The notes under the pieces: model-generated
Database searches by the model: none
The model's input: only the letters and a program-made list of their open reading frames with translations
Told to the model about the DNA's origin: nothing
Made by a program: the position numbers and the translations under genes
NCBI GenBank assembly: GCA_017432005.1
Contig: JAFRKA010000008.1
Location: forward strand, 1-64,000
Source: Erysipelotrichaceae bacterium
Lineage (GTDB): Bacteria > Bacillota_I > Bacilli_A > Erysipelotrichales > Erysipelotrichaceae
Length of the DNA stretch: 64,000 bases
Reading direction: 5' to 3'
Shown here: positions 46,410 through 56,803 of the stretch, in pieces
Layout: each line of letters starts with the position of its first letter
Numbering within the stretch: the first letter of the stretch is position 1

Positions 46410-46415
46410 TAGAAT
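46410..46415 (+). promoter_or_regulatory. -10 box of a predicted leaderless promoter
   Basis: TAGAAT followed by AGAATT and then ATG at 46422. TTACCA at 46386-46391 is a possible -35 with an 18-base spacer. Confidence 0.55.
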
Positions 46416-46421
46416 AGAATT

Positions 46422-47018
46422 ATGTATCTGGAAACTGAAACAAATAATACGATCACTATTGAAAAATCCCGTTTTATCTGCTATATGAAGCACATCGAAA
46501 GCGAAGAAGAATACCGGGAATACCTTTCCCAGATCAGAAAAAAACACTATGATGCCACTCATGTGTGTTCAGCGATGATCTGTCACAATATCCAGCGTTC
46601 ATCCGATGACGGCGAACCCTCCGGCACGGCTGGCGCGCCCATTCTCAACGTCTTGCAGAAAAAAGGACTGGATGAGACCTGTGCCCTCGTAGTGCGCTAT
46701 TTCGGCGGCATCAAGCTGGGAGCCGGAGGACTGATCAGAGCCTATTCCTCAGCCGTCAGCGAATGCCTGAAAAAAGCCGTACTGGTGGAAGATCAGATCT
46801 ATCCCAAATACGAACTGAAGCTCAATTACGAGACGGCCAACCGCATCGATCACTTCTTACGCACCCAGACCATCCTTTTGGATACGGTCTATGATACCGA
46901 CGTCACCTACATCTTCGCCCTGAAAGATGAAAAGCAGCTGGAGAACATCAGTGAATACACCAAGGGCATAAAACCGCTGCTTATAGGTGAAGAAAAGATC
47001 CGGAAAGTAGTAGAATAG
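46422..47018 (+). CDS. YigZ/IMPACT-family protein
   Basis: 198 residues of the UPF0029/YigZ family, related to the eukaryotic IMPACT protein. IEKSRFICYMKH (about 14-25), DDGEPSGTAGAPILNVL (about 63-79) and VVRYFGGIKLGAGGLIRAYS (about 91-110) are the family signature, followed by a C-terminal DUF1949-like ferredoxin fold. The function is uncertain; a link to translation is proposed for relatives. Leaderless promoter. The stop overlaps the putative promoter of the next gene. Confidence 0.85.
   Translation: MYLETETNNTITIEKSRFICYMKHIESEEEYREYLSQIRKKHYDATHVCSAMICHNIQRSSDDGEPSGTAGAPILNVLQKKGLDETCALVVRYFGGIKLGAGGLIRAYSSAVSECLKKAVLVEDQIYPKYELKLNYETANRIDHFLRTQTILLDTVYDTDVTYIFALKDEKQLENISEYTKGIKPLLIGEEKIRKVVE
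47011..47016 (+). promoter_or_regulatory. -10-like box before a small membrane gene
   Basis: TAGAAT then AGAAGT then ATG at 47023, nearly identical to the element before the YigZ gene. It lies within the last codons of that gene, so translational coupling is an alternative explanation. Confidence 0.4.
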
Positions 47019-47022
47019 AAGT

Positions 47023-47379
47023 ATGAACAGTATCTTACAGACGATCAACAGATATATAGTCTTCCTTTATGTGTTCCTGATCTCAGCGATCATCGCCCTG
47101 CTCGCCGATCTCATCATTCATCTGATTAAGACGATGAAATATGCCAATCAGACAGGTGATGGGATCAACAAGATCAGTGAAGATATCGATCAGACTTCCA
47201 AGAAACTGGAAACGATCTCCGCCAGCAAGGACAGCTGGTCCTTCTTCCTGGCGGTCTATGGCATCTACCTGATCCTAAAAGAAACACTCAAATACAGAAA
47301 GAGCGAAAGATCGGTATCAAGATCGTTTGCGAAAGCCTGTGTGAAACAGTTCACCAGGGTCAGAAAGATCTCTATCTGA
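47023..47379 (+). CDS. Small membrane protein of unknown function
   Basis: 118 residues: an N-terminal membrane helix (about 12-36), a heptad-like helical stretch (INKISEDIDQTSKKLETISASKDSW, spans 43-67 in parts), a second hydrophobic segment (about 69-84) and a basic tail. I do not recognise the family. It starts four bases after the YigZ gene and may be expressed from it or from its own leaderless promoter. Confidence 0.55.
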   Translation: MNSILQTINRYIVFLYVFLISAIIALLADLIIHLIKTMKYANQTGDGINKISEDIDQTSKKLETISASKDSWSFFLAVYGIYLILKETLKYRKSERSVSRSFAKACVKQFTRVRKISI

Positions 47380-47390
47380 AAGACATAATA

Positions 47391-47415
47391 AAAGCTGAAA
47401 TTCAATTTCAGCTTT
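47391..47415. terminator. Bidirectional terminator
   Basis: Ten-base-pair stem AAAGCTGAAA/TTTCAGCTTT (47391-47400 with 47406-47415), five-base loop, T-run on the plus strand. It separates the small membrane gene from convergent upp. Confidence 0.8.
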
Positions 47416-47423
47416 TTCTATGC

Positions 47424-48044
47424 TTATTTGGTTCCGTAGATACGGTCACCGGCATCGCCCAGACCCGGAACGATGTAGCCGATATCATTGAGATGATCAT
47501 CCAGTGCAGCCAGATACAGATCGACGTCAGGATGCTTCTCGGTGAAGGCCTTGACACCTTCAGGAGCACCTACCAGACATACCATCTTGATATTCTTGGC
47601 GCCTCTTTTCTTGACCATGTCGACAGCAGCGATGGCACTTCCGCCTGTCGCCAGCATCGGGTCAAGTACCAGTACGATACCATCCGGCAGTTCCTTCGGG
47701 AACTTGGCAAAATACTCGACCGGTTCAAGAGTCTTTTCATCACGGTAAAGACCGATAAAACCGACTTTGGCGGTCGGGATCAGATCCATGATACCGTTCA
47801 CGAGACCCATACCGGCTCTTAAGATCGGAACGAGAATGATCTCTGTATCCAGTTCCTTGGTATCGCAAGGTCCCATCGGTGTTTCGATATGCACGTCCTT
47901 CATCGGCAGGTCTCTGCAGACTTCATAGGCCATCAGGGAAGCAATCTCATCGAGATTCTCGCGGAAATCCTTATGACCGGTTTCCTTGGTCCGCATGATA
48001 GTAAGCTTATGTGTAATTAAGGGATGATCAAATACTGTAACCAT
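47424..48044 (-). CDS. upp: Uracil phosphoribosyltransferase
   Basis: 206 residues, the normal length. [26 protein letters not shown] and the PRPP loop [12 protein letters not shown] with the uracil-binding [13 protein letters not shown] end are intact. It converts uracil and PRPP to UMP in pyrimidine salvage. ATG 48044 follows AAGGAGG; a longer reading with 16 extra residues lacks an SD. A TATAAT -10 lies about 25 bases further upstream. It is monocistronic. Confidence 0.93.
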   Translation of the reverse strand: MVTVFDHPLITHKLTIMRTKETGHKDFRENLDEIASLMAYEVCRDLPMKDVHIETPMGPCDTKELDTEIILVPILRAGMGLVNGIMDLIPTAKVGFIGLYRDEKTLEPVEYFAKFPKELPDGIVLVLDPMLATGGSAIAAVDMVKKRGAKNIKMVCLVGAPEGVKAFTEKHPDVDLYLAALDDHLNDIGYIVPGLGDAGDRIYGTK

Positions 48045-48127
48045 ATAATCCTCCTTGTTTCCTTTTTCTATTATACTCAAATCATCCTTCATTCAAACCC
48101 GAAATTAAAAAATAGAGAAATTATTCT

Positions 48128-49588
48128 CTATTTCATGTCATATGTAAAGGAAATTTCCTTCTTCAGGACCTCTTTCAGATCGATCAGATCGGTGATCGCC
48201 TCATTGGCTTCCTTTGACAGTTCAGCCGAACGTTCCGGATCATGAAGATAAGCGACGGTATAGGCTCCGTAGTTCTTTCCGCCCTGAATATCCATGAGCG
48301 AATCGCCGATCAAGACGCATTCCCTGTTCCAGCTGTTCCGGTTGACCAGATAGAAGATGCCTTCCGGATCCGGTTTGACTTTCTCCACATCGTCATGTCC
48401 GCAGACATCACCGACATACTCTTCCAGTCCGTAATCCTTCAGCATGTTTCTGATGCCCGCATTGGATCTGGTCGAGATGATGCCGACATCGTATCCCTCA
48501 TCATGAAGATCTTTGAGCAGCTGTTCACAGTTAGGCATCGGATGATTCTCCTTCTTGGCGATCTCTTTCTGTACTTCATGATACTCATCGTAAAGTTTCT
48601 CATAATCCTGTCCCGGGAAGTATTTCGGGAACAGATCGGCCAGAGCCGGACCGATGATCTCCTGCTGGACTTCCGGAGTGAATTTTGATTCATCCGAGTA
48701 TTTCTTGAACATGGCCCGATAGGATTCCGTGATACTTCTGGCGGTATCAAAGAGCGTACCGTCAAAATCGAACAGGACGGTCGGTTTATTTCGATGAATG
48801 AACTTCTCAAAAGCTCCCAGATAGCCGGCTGTTCCGACGATCAGAAAGACGATGGAAGTCAGCTGAGCCATCTTGAAGTTGCCCAGATACAGCGAATCGG
48901 TCCGCCTTCCTTCGATAAAGAATCTGATCAGACCGTACCACATCAGATAGGCATAGGCCAGATCACCGCGCTTGTTCTGATGTTTCTTCAGGACGAAATA
49001 GATCAGGAAGAAACCCAGCAGACACAGGACTGATTCATAAAAGAAAAGCGGTTCATAATAATGTCCGTTGATATACATGCCGTCTTTCAGGAAAGAAAGG
49101 ATACCGTTGAAATACTCTTCGCTCACCTCTGCACCATGGCACTCTCTGTTGACGAAATTGCCCCACCTGCCGATGGCCTGTCCGATCAGCACGACCGGAA
49201 GCAGGATATCCATGAGTTTCATGAACGGATAGCGGTTCTTTCTGATCATGTACCAGGCAAACAGAGCTCCGAAGACGAGACCTCCCTGAATGGCCAGACC
49301 CCCGTCCCAGATCCTGATGATCTGGGCAGGATGAGAGATATAATACGAAAAATTATAAAAAGCACAGAACCAGAGCCTGGCTCCGATGATACCTGCCCAC
49401 AGGGTATAGACAAACAGTGAATCAAAGAAATCATCACTGATATAACGGGCTTTGCGGCAGTCTTTCCTGGCGACCAGATATGCCAGAAAGGCTCCGGTCA
49501 TGATCAGGATCGCATACCACCTGATATCGAATCCAAAATTGCCGATCCTGAAAGACAGGAAAGTCTGTTCATCAGGAAAAAAAATCAT
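48128..49588 (-). CDS. lgt: Fusion of prolipoprotein diacylglyceryl transferase and PpaX-like HAD phosphatase
   Basis: 486 residues in two enzymes. Residues about 1-262 are a seven-helix Lgt: FDIRWYAILI, the signature GQAIGRWGNFVN (136-147) and RTDSLYLG. It attaches diacylglycerol to the lipobox Cys of lipoproteins. At AIQGG (Gln101) many Lgts have AIHGG. Residues about 268-486 are a HAD phosphatase of the PpaX/Gph type: VLFDFDGTLFDT (Asp274, Asp276), ISTRSN, and VKPDPEGI with GDSLMDIQGG. PpaX hydrolyses the pyrophosphate made by HprK dephosphorylation of HPr-Ser-P. The order matches the separate hprK-lgt-ppaX genes of other Bacillota. Confidence 0.88.
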   Translation of the reverse strand: MIFFPDEQTFLSFRIGNFGFDIRWYAILIMTGAFLAYLVARKDCRKARYISDDFFDSLFVYTLWAGIIGARLWFCAFYNFSYYISHPAQIIRIWDGGLAIQGGLVFGALFAWYMIRKNRYPFMKLMDILLPVVLIGQAIGRWGNFVNRECHGAEVSEEYFNGILSFLKDGMYINGHYYEPLFFYESVLCLLGFFLIYFVLKKHQNKRGDLAYAYLMWYGLIRFFIEGRRTDSLYLGNFKMAQLTSIVFLIVGTAGYLGAFEKFIHRNKPTVLFDFDGTLFDTARSITESYRAMFKKYSDESKFTPEVQQEIIGPALADLFPKYFPGQDYEKLYDEYHEVQKEIAKKENHPMPNCEQLLKDLHDEGYDVGIISTRSNAGIRNMLKDYGLEEYVGDVCGHDDVEKVKPDPEGIFYLVNRNSWNRECVLIGDSLMDIQGGKNYGAYTVAYLHDPERSAELSKEANEAITDLIDLKEVLKKEISFTYDMK

Positions 49589-50538
49589 TCTTCTCCACCT
49601 CCCTTGGAAAGGAGCTCCTGTTTATATCTCTCCTTGAAATCTTCATTGGAATTGAAACCGAGCTTGTCGAGCAGATAGTTGGACACAGCTGCTTCGATGA
49701 TGACTGACAGCGATTTACCTTCGGTGATCGGTATCGTCAGCATCGGCAGTTCCAGACCCAGCACATCAGTAGTCTCGTTGATTGGATTGAGACGGTCGGT
49801 CTCCACATTTTCATCATATTTGACCAGCTTGATCACAAAATCGAGCTGGCATCTGTTCAGATAGGCGTTGGCGCCAAACATCCTGGTCACATCCACGATA
49901 CCGATACCGCGGATCTCCAGCATCCTCTTGAGAAGCTTCGGGGCCGTACACAGGATCTTGGTATGGATCCTGGTTACATCGATCCTGTCGTCCGCCACCA
50001 GCATGTGCCCGCGGTTGATCAGGTCCAGGGCCAGTTCGGATTTACCGATACCAGATTTACCGGTGATCATGATCCCTCGGCCGTAGATGTTCATCATGAC
50101 GCCGTAGAGGCTGTCCGTCGGAGCCAGTTTTTCCGATAGGAACGAGACCAGATCGGTGATCAACTGATAGGTCTTGCCATCATAGCGGAAGACCGGAAAA
50201 TCACGCTGATAAGCCAGATCGATCAGCGAATTCATGCCGGTGAAACCATCCGAAAGGATGATACACGGCGTAAAGGAATCGGTGATGATCTCAAAACGGC
50301 TCTTTTGCGTATCATAATCGAATTTGGACATGTATTCGAACTCTTTCGTGCCCATGATGACGACACGCTTGAGATCGTTGGATTCCAGATAACCGGAAAG
50401 CTCCAGACCAGGTCTGTTGATATCCGGAGCGATGATCCAGCGGTTCAGTGAATCATCTGAACCTGCCAGCTGTTCAAGTCCGAATGCTTCCTTGACTTCT
50501 CTGACATAGACCCGCTTGTTCAGTTCCTCATTTGCCAT
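49585..50538 (-). CDS. hprK: HPr kinase/phosphorylase
   Basis: 317 residues. The N-terminal regulatory domain (about 1-130) is followed by the kinase domain: P-loop TGKSGIGKSE (159-168), VADDRID with the catalytic Asp pair (183-184), the HprK signature EIRGIGIVDVTRMFG (208-222) and the active-site Arg in ETDRL (249). The position normally held by the catalytic His (S-x-HG) is Tyr145 in DSLYGV. It phosphorylates HPr at Ser46, the co-effector of CcpA. It overlaps the lgt fusion gene by four bases and uvrA by 11. Confidence 0.88.
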   Translation of the reverse strand: MANEELNKRVYVREVKEAFGLEQLAGSDDSLNRWIIAPDINRPGLELSGYLESNDLKRVVIMGTKEFEYMSKFDYDTQKSRFEIITDSFTPCIILSDGFTGMNSLIDLAYQRDFPVFRYDGKTYQLITDLVSFLSEKLAPTDSLYGVMMNIYGRGIMITGKSGIGKSELALDLINRGHMLVADDRIDVTRIHTKILCTAPKLLKRMLEIRGIGIVDVTRMFGANAYLNRCQLDFVIKLVKYDENVETDRLNPINETTDVLGLELPMLTIPITEGKSLSVIIEAAVSNYLLDKLGFNSNEDFKERYKQELLSKGGGEE

Positions 50539-53359
50539 GTTTGTCTCCCAGTACTTTCTTCAGATACTGACCCGTATATGAATTCTCGACCAGAGCGACC
50601 TCTTCCGGGGTACCCTCTGCCACGATCTGACCGCCTTTGTCTCCGCCGTCCGGTCCCAGATCGATGATATGGTCAGCACACTTTATCACATCCAGATTGT
50701 GTTCGATCACGACGACCGAATCGCCGTTATCGACGATCCTGTCGATGATCCGAATTAATTTTAATACATCATCCATATGAAGACCAGTCGTCGGTTCATC
50801 CAGCACGAACATCGTCTTGCCGGTAGGCTTCTTCTGCAGCTCCGAAGCCAGTTTGACTCGCTGAGCCTCACCGCCGGAAAGCGTCGTCGCCGACTGACCA
50901 AGTTCGATATAGCCCAGGCCTACATCATAAAGCACCTGCAGCTTGTCCTTGATCCGCTTGTGATTGCGGAAGAATTCCAGTGCTTCCTTGACCGGCATCT
51001 TCAGAACATCATATATGTTCTTGCCGCGGTAGCGCACTTCCAGGGTCTCGGCATTATATCTTTTACCGTGACACTCTTCACATTCAACATAGACATCAGG
51101 TATAAACAGCATCGAGATCTTCTTCACCCCGTCGCCATAGCAGGCTTCGCAGCGTCCGCCCGGTACATTGAACGAATAACGTGATTTCGTATATCCGCGT
51201 TCCTTGGAATCAGGCGTCATCGCATAGAGGTCTCTGATATCGTCAAAGACACCGGTATAGGTCGCCGGATTGCTGCGCGGGGTACGGCCGATCGGATCCT
51301 GGGTGATGTAGACGATCTTGTCGACGTTCTTCAGGCCTTCGACTTTTTCGACCTGACCCGGTCTGATCCTGACACGGTCCAGAGCCTTCATGATCGACTT
51401 GGTCATCGTCTCGATGATCAGTGATGATTTTCCTGAACCGGAAACACCGGTGACACAGGTGAACTTCCCTAAAGGGATCGAAACATCGATATTCTTGAGA
51501 TTGTTCTCACTGGCACCGATCATTTTCAGATACTTGCCGTTGCCTTTTCTTCTCTCCTTGGGGATCGGGATCTGTTTACGGAAAGACAGATACTGACCCG
51601 TGATCGAATCCTCATCCTTGAGTATTTCTTCCGGTGTTCCCGCAAAGACGACTTCTCCGCCCTCCTTACCGGCACCCGGACCGATATCGACGATATAGTC
51701 CGATGACATCATCGTCTCCGCATCGTGTTCGACGACGATGACGGTATTGTCGAGATCCCTCATCTTCTTCAGGGTCTCGATCAGTTTGGCGTTGTCCTTC
51801 TGATGAAGACCGATCGAAGGCTCATCCAGGACATAAAGAACACCGGTCAGAGCGGAACCGATCTGAGTCGCCAGACGGATACGCTGGGCTTCACCGCCGG
51901 AAAGTGAACCGGCTGTACGGTTCAGTGTCAGATAATCGAGTCCGACATCCTTTAGGAAACGCAGACGGCTCTTAAGTTCATTAAGCAATGTCTTTGCTAT
52001 CTCAGCTCTCATCGGATCGAATTTCAGCTGATCCGTGAAATCATAAGCCTGGACGATGGACATACAGGTGAACTCATGGATGTTCTTGCCGCCGACCTTT
52101 ACGGAAAGTACTTTATCGTTCAGTCTGGCACCGTGACACTTCTTGCATTCAGCTTCGACCATGAAAGAGCCGTAGTACTCCTTGCCGAACTTGGATTGGG
52201 TCTCTTCGAACCTTCTCTCGATCAGTGTCTTGACTCCTTCGATGTAGCCGGTCTTGTTATAGGTGGTACCGCCACTGGAAGTGACGGTGTATTTTATCTC
52301 TTCTGTTGAACCGTAAAGGATGATATCCATCTCTTTCTTGCTCATGCGGTTCAGCGGTTTGGTCTCCGAGATCTTATAGTGCTTTAAAAGTGTCGCAAAA
52401 TTCTGCCACTCCAGATTGTTCGTACCGTAGATGTTCTTGTAGTAGCGGATGCCGCCTTCCGCGATCGACTTGCTGCGGTCCGGCATCAGATAATCCAGAT
52501 CCACTGACATCGTCACGCCCAGGCCTTTACATTCATCACACGCACCTAAAGGTGAGTTGAAAGAGAACAGCCTCGGTTCCAGGGTCGGCACGGTAAAACC
52601 GCACTTCGGACAGGCCTGATGCGCCGAGAACAGATCTTTTCTGTCTCCGTGTCTGACCATGCAGGTTCCGTCCGTCAGTCTTAAAGCGATCTCCAGAGAA
52701 TCATTGAGTCTGGTCTCGATCCCTTCCTTGCGGATGATACGGTCGACCACGACTTCGATATTATGTCTCTTGTTCTTATCAAGTTCCGGTACTTCGTCGA
52801 TATCATACAGCTCTTCATCGACATAGACGCGCAGAAAACCGTCTTTCTTCAGCTTTTCCAGATAATCATGGAACGTTCCTTTCTTGTTTCTGACCACATC
52901 TGCCAGGATCTCCATCCTTTCTCCTTCCGGATAATTCATGATATTCCTGACCATTGCGGTGACCGTCATCGCTTCGATCGGTTCGTTGTGATTCGGACAG
53001 TAGGCAATACCGCAGCGCGCATAAAGCAGTCGCAGATAGTCATAGATCTCCGTAGTCGTTGCGACCGTGGAACGGGGATTGTTGGAAGTGGTCTTCTGAT
53101 CGATCGCGATCGACGGTGACAGCCCTTCGATCACATCGACATCAGGTTTATCGACGCCGCCCAGAAACTGTCTGGCATAGCTCGAAAGTGACTCGACATA
53201 GCGCCGCTGTCCTTCCGCATAGATCGTATCAAAAGCCAAAGAAGTCTTTCCCGAACCGGAAAGACCTGTCATCACGATCATTTTATTGCGCGGCAGATCC
53301 AGATCGATGTTCTTGAGATTGTTGACTCTGGCTCCGCGGATGATTATCTTATCGTTCAT
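50528..53359 (-). CDS. uvrA: Excinuclease ABC subunit A
   Basis: 943 residues, full length. First Walker [10 protein letters not shown] near residue 32, zinc-finger Cys pairs CPKCGF...CDEC near 255-285, signature [12 protein letters not shown], second Walker [10 protein letters not shown] near 640, a second zinc module (CEACYGDG...CEEC) and a second [12 protein letters not shown] are all present. It recognises damaged DNA and loads UvrB in nucleotide excision repair. The ATG overlaps the stop of the upstream membrane-protein gene (ATGA). Usually uvrB precedes uvrA; here it is not in view. Confidence 0.95.
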   Translation of the reverse strand: MNDKIIIRGARVNNLKNIDLDLPRNKMIVMTGLSGSGKTSLAFDTIYAEGQRRYVESLSSYARQFLGGVDKPDVDVIEGLSPSIAIDQKTTSNNPRSTVATTTEIYDYLRLLYARCGIAYCPNHNEPIEAMTVTAMVRNIMNYPEGERMEILADVVRNKKGTFHDYLEKLKKDGFLRVYVDEELYDIDEVPELDKNKRHNIEVVVDRIIRKEGIETRLNDSLEIALRLTDGTCMVRHGDRKDLFSAHQACPKCGFTVPTLEPRLFSFNSPLGACDECKGLGVTMSVDLDYLMPDRSKSIAEGGIRYYKNIYGTNNLEWQNFATLLKHYKISETKPLNRMSKKEMDIILYGSTEEIKYTVTSSGGTTYNKTGYIEGVKTLIERRFEETQSKFGKEYYGSFMVEAECKKCHGARLNDKVLSVKVGGKNIHEFTCMSIVQAYDFTDQLKFDPMRAEIAKTLLNELKSRLRFLKDVGLDYLTLNRTAGSLSGGEAQRIRLATQIGSALTGVLYVLDEPSIGLHQKDNAKLIETLKKMRDLDNTVIVVEHDAETMMSSDYIVDIGPGAGKEGGEVVFAGTPEEILKDEDSITGQYLSFRKQIPIPKERRKGNGKYLKMIGASENNLKNIDVSIPLGKFTCVTGVSGSGKSSLIIETMTKSIMKALDRVRIRPGQVEKVEGLKNVDKIVYITQDPIGRTPRSNPATYTGVFDDIRDLYAMTPDSKERGYTKSRYSFNVPGGRCEACYGDGVKKISMLFIPDVYVECEECHGKRYNAETLEVRYRGKNIYDVLKMPVKEALEFFRNHKRIKDKLQVLYDVGLGYIELGQSATTLSGGEAQRVKLASELQKKPTGKTMFVLDEPTTGLHMDDVLKLIRIIDRIVDNGDSVVVIEHNLDVIKCADHIIDLGPDGGDKGGQIVAEGTPEEVALVENSYTGQYLKKVLGDKHGK

Positions 53360-54150
53360 TCTCTGTTTATCCTGTTTCTGATCCTCTCCAGGATCCCGTT
53401 AAAACGCTCATAGCTCTTTCCCCTGAAGCCCTTGATATGGGAAAGGACGGTATGATAGACGATATTCATTGAAGAGATCGATTTCTCGATCCTGGCATCG
53501 ATCAGCTTTTTGCGTGCCGTCTCGACTCTGTCGACAGCCGAATAGAAACGGTTGTTCAGACCCTTTGATTCATCAAGGACATTTCCGACCAGGGCATCCA
53601 TGTGATCATTGACGAATTCTTCCATCGATTCAACTCTTCTGATGAAAGAAGAAAGGATACTGATCGTGACCGTAAAATCCGCCGTGAACAGGATCGTGCA
53701 GATCAGGGCGATCACGTCTCTCAGATCGGCATTCAGCGAAGCGATGAACGGCAAGACGGCCGGGTTGATGATGTAGACGATGATCAGTCCCGCTATACCG
53801 AAACCCAGCGAAGCCGGCAGACAGATGCGGCCGTTAATGTTTAACGGAGCCTTGGAATAATCCCACCAGTAGGCATGGAAGATCTGTTCCATCGTATAAT
53901 GCACGACATATTCCAGGATCGCCGAAGAAAACACTGCGATCAGAAAGACGCTCTTAGGCGTGTAATCGGTATAGAAATATTCAAAAAGAATCGTACCCAG
54001 TAATGAAGCCGCACCGTAGATCGGGATCGCCGGTCCGAAAAGAAAACCGCGGTTATCCCATTTGCCGCCCCAGATCGTCATCGCAAAAGACTCATAGAAA
54101 TAACCGATGACGCTCATCAACGAAAAATAAATGACAAAACTGCTCACCAT
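53356..54150 (-). CDS. CmpB-like integral membrane protein (putative ABC transporter permease family)
   Basis: 264 residues. The N-terminal two-thirds hold five or so hydrophobic segments with the PF06541-type motifs [24 protein letters not shown] and [25 protein letters not shown]. The C-terminal 90 residues are a basic helical cytoplasmic tail. The family is named for a supposed ABC role that has not been proven. The gene sits between an HD-domain gene and uvrA with overlaps at both ends, so it is co-translated with them. Confidence 0.75.
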   Translation of the reverse strand: MVSSFVIYFSLMSVIGYFYESFAMTIWGGKWDNRGFLFGPAIPIYGAASLLGTILFEYFYTDYTPKSVFLIAVFSSAILEYVVHYTMEQIFHAYWWDYSKAPLNINGRICLPASLGFGIAGLIIVYIINPAVLPFIASLNADLRDVIALICTILFTADFTVTISILSSFIRRVESMEEFVNDHMDALVGNVLDESKGLNNRFYSAVDRVETARKKLIDARIEKSISSMNIVYHTVLSHIKGFRGKSYERFNGILERIRNRINRE

Positions 54151-54611
54151 CTGTTAAACGTCTCCTTCAGGGCACAGATCTTATCGGCGATACAGACCAG
54201 TGTCGCCTCCTTGCTGCGGGGATAATCGTGCAGGGTCAAAGGCCACATGTGGCTTTCGATGACGTTCTGGGTCGCATCATCGATCGCAAAATCCCTGATC
54301 GCATTCTCACAGGCCTTGTGCGGATGAGTGAAACCGTGCATCTCCAGCAGCTTCGGTCCGATCTTGACGTCGTGCCAGTCATAGAGATAGAAATCATGAA
54401 GAAGTGCTCCCGTAAGCAACACTTTCAGATCACAGCCGACCTTGAGACGGTCGTTCAGCAGATAAGCCGTCCTGGCCACGTTCAGGCTGTGGCTCAGCAC
54501 ATTGACTTTGCCGTGGGCACAGTACTCCTTCATCTGCAGGACTCTTTCATCCTTCAGATATTCATTCAGGCAGTTATTAAACTCTGCCTGCTGTTCAGCA
54601 GTCATTTTCAC
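54144..54611 (-). CDS. HD-domain phosphohydrolase
   Basis: About 155 residues. The HD metal motif is split as H in [10 protein letters not shown] in [13 protein letters not shown], a later His in ESHMWPL and Asp in CIADKICAL, as in YfbR/YqeK-like phosphohydrolases. The substrate is unknown. GTG 54611 is six bases after a TATAAT (54618-54623), with ATG 54605 two codons on. If transcription starts at the GTG the message is leaderless. A longer reading to 54707 would run through the promoter and is rejected. It is first in the uvrA operon. Confidence 0.75.
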   Translation of the reverse strand: MKMTAEQQAEFNNCLNEYLKDERVLQMKEYCAHGKVNVLSHSLNVARTAYLLNDRLKVGCDLKVLLTGALLHDFYLYDWHDVKIGPKLLEMHGFTHPHKACENAIRDFAIDDATQNVIESHMWPLTLHDYPRSKEATLVCIADKICALKETFNRW

Positions 54612-54617
54612 CTCTTC

Positions 54618-54623
54618 ATTATA
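54618..54623 (-). promoter_or_regulatory. -10 box of a predicted leaderless promoter
   Basis: TATAAT on the minus strand ends six bases before the GTG at 54611. It interleaves with the divergent TATAAT at 54630-54635. Confidence 0.5.
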
Positions 54624-54629
54624 CAATGA

Positions 54630-54635
54630 TATAAT
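54630..54635 (+). promoter_or_regulatory. -10 box of a predicted leaderless promoter
   Basis: TATAAT ends six bases before the ATG at 54642. TTCACC at 54607-54612 is a possible -35 at 17-base spacing. Confidence 0.55.
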
Positions 54636-54641
54636 AGTTCT

Positions 54642-55805
54642 ATGTGTGAAAATATCCTGAAGTTGGACTATGAAGACAAGGAGATCTACCTCGTCAAAAC
54701 AGCCCATGTATCAAAGAGTTCCGTCGAAGATGTGAACCGCTGCGTCGAGGAAGTCAGACCCGATGCGATCTGTATCGAACTTGATGAACAGCGCTATGAA
54801 AAGCTCAAAGATCCCGAGAAATGGCGTCAGACCGACATCGTCAAAGTGATAAAAGACAAACAGGTCGGATTTCTCTTGGTGAACGTCATCCTCTCCTCTT
54901 TCCAGAAGAAGATGGCGAAAACTCTGGGTTCAAATACCGGCGGTGAGATGTTAGAAGGCATCAGGCTCGCCGAAGAAAACAATATCCCTCTGATCCTGGC
55001 TGACCGTTCCATCAAGACGACCTTCTCCAGGATCTGGTATAAGCTCAAAGGCAGCGAGAGATTCAAGATGCTGACAGGCATCATCGCTTCGATCTTCGAC
55101 AATGAGGAGATCTCGGAAGAAGATCTGCAGAAACTCAAGGAAGCTGATGCACTGGAAGCTGCCCTCATGGACATCTCCAAGGAATTCCCGACCATCAAAG
55201 AAGTCCTGGTCGATGAAAGAGATCAGTATCTGACTGAAAAGATCAGGACTGCTCCGGGCAAAAAGATCGTCGCGATCATCGGTGCTGCCCATTCCATCGG
55301 TATCCAGAAATACATAAATGCCGATATCGATCTTGATGAACTCGATAAAGTTGAAAAGAAAAAAGGGATCGGATCCCTCATAAAATATCTCATCCCGGCT
55401 CTGATCGTCCTGCTGATAGCCATGACGATCATCAGAAACAGAGATGCCGGACTCGACCAGATCAGGTCATGGATCCTGTGGAACGGCGGGCTGTCAGCTC
55501 TCGGTGTCCTGCTGGCACTGGGACATCCGCTCTCGATCCTGACGGCCTTCCTGATGTCGCCGATCACTTCACTGAATCCCCTGCTGGCTTCCGGCTGGTT
55601 TGCGGGCATCGTGGAAGCGACGATCAGAAAACCGAAAGTCAGAGACTTTGAAGATATCGCTGAAGACACCGCCACATTCAAGGGTTTCTGGAAGAACAGA
55701 GTCACGAGGACTCTGCTGGTCGTAGTCTTCGCCAATCTCTTCTCTTCGATCGGTACCCTGATATCCGGTATCGATATCGTCAGAAAATTCATCGAAACAC
55801 TTTAA
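54642..55805 (+). CDS. TraB/GumN-family membrane protein
   Basis: 387 residues. The N-terminal domain (about 1-235) begins with the TraB pattern [16 protein letters not shown] and contains [13 protein letters not shown] and GGEMLEGI; this family includes the TraB pheromone-shutdown proteins and Tiki-like fold proteases. The C-terminal part (about 245-387) has several membrane helices. The molecular function in bacteria is not settled. It is monocistronic, leaderless, and divergent from the uvrA operon. Confidence 0.8.
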   Translation: MCENILKLDYEDKEIYLVKTAHVSKSSVEDVNRCVEEVRPDAICIELDEQRYEKLKDPEKWRQTDIVKVIKDKQVGFLLVNVILSSFQKKMAKTLGSNTGGEMLEGIRLAEENNIPLILADRSIKTTFSRIWYKLKGSERFKMLTGIIASIFDNEEISEEDLQKLKEADALEAALMDISKEFPTIKEVLVDERDQYLTEKIRTAPGKKIVAIIGAAHSIGIQKYINADIDLDELDKVEKKKGIGSLIKYLIPALIVLLIAMTIIRNRDAGLDQIRSWILWNGGLSALGVLLALGHPLSILTAFLMSPITSLNPLLASGWFAGIVEATIRKPKVRDFEDIAEDTATFKGFWKNRVTRTLLVVVFANLFSSIGTLISGIDIVRKFIETL

Positions 55806-55829
55806 AAGAGCACAATCAGTGCTCTTTTA
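55803..55829. terminator. Bidirectional terminator
   Basis: Eleven-base-pair stem (55803-55813 with 55819-55829) and five-base loop, spanning the stops of the convergent TraB and nucleoside hydrolase genes. Confidence 0.8.
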
Positions 55830-56754
55830 CTTTACTTATCAGATATTCTTTGAACAGATCGGCATGGAGCCTGGTCACGAGTCTGACATTAGGCTTACGG
55901 TCATGATCGAATGAAACTTCGCCATAGTGTTCACCTTCATTCAGATCGATCTCGACGTAACAGTCTTCACTTTTGGCGATGCATTCCGGATACAGAGCTG
56001 CCGCTACCGCCGCAGGATCGGCCATATCCAGACACTTCTCATGGAACCTTATGATATTGAGTGCCATCAGAGAAGAGTTGCAGTCGATCAGGAAAGCTCC
56101 CAATCTGCCGCTTTCTCTGATCATATCGATCTGTCTTTCATTCAGCATCGCCTCATCAAGACAGGCAGACCAGCCGACCAGCACGAGCTGCTTCAGACCG
56201 GCTTTGAGTACGGCATCAAAAGCTTCGCCATCCTGCCAGACATTGAATTCCGCATGATCGGTGATATTGCCTTCAGCCGTTCCCGGTGTCGCCATCATCA
56301 CGATCCGGCGGGCCTTCTTCATCGTCTCACAGTCTCTTTCGCACGCTCTGGCGATATTGGTCAGAGGACCTAAAGTGATGATATCGATCTGGCCGTCATC
56401 ATATTTCCTCAAGGTTTCCAGGATCTTACTGACCGCATGATCGCCCTGACACTCAAGTCGGTAATCGATAAGTCCCAGATCCCCCATTCCATCATGACCG
56501 TGGGTCGTATCAGAACCTTCCCACTCTCTTTTCAGCATGTCGTTCTCACCGCGATAGACAGGCGGATGATAGTTCTGGACCATCTTCAGTGTCGTCAGCG
56601 TATTGGCGGTAGCCTGATCGACTCTGACGTTGCCTGAAACAGTCGAGATCATCAGGACCTCGTACCTGTCATCATTGATAGCCATCGCAATGGCCACCGC
56701 ATCATCAGATCCGCAATCGGTGTCAATAATCAGTTTTCTCTTTTCTTCAGACAT
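55816..56754 (-). CDS. Nucleoside hydrolase (inosine/uridine-preferring type)
   Basis: 312 residues. The metal-binding N-terminal signature is IIDTDCGSDDAVA (the family has DTDxGxDDA), with ITLGPLTNIA and the C-terminal region near residues 235-250 (His in RFHEK). It cleaves the N-glycosidic bond of nucleosides to give base and ribose, and so supports salvage through upp and the purine phosphoribosyltransferase in this window. TATAAT lies ten bases before the ATG, so the leader is only a few bases long and carries no SD. Confidence 0.82.
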   Translation of the reverse strand: MSEEKRKLIIDTDCGSDDAVAIAMAINDDRYEVLMISTVSGNVRVDQATANTLTTLKMVQNYHPPVYRGENDMLKREWEGSDTTHGHDGMGDLGLIDYRLECQGDHAVSKILETLRKYDDGQIDIITLGPLTNIARACERDCETMKKARRIVMMATPGTAEGNITDHAEFNVWQDGEAFDAVLKAGLKQLVLVGWSACLDEAMLNERQIDMIRESGRLGAFLIDCNSSLMALNIIRFHEKCLDMADPAAVAAALYPECIAKSEDCYVEIDLNEGEHYGEVSFDHDRKPNVRLVTRLHADLFKEYLISKVKEH

Positions 56755-56803
56755 AGACTTACTGATTATAACAGAATTCAGTGTTACTGTTTAAAAAATT
56801 TGT

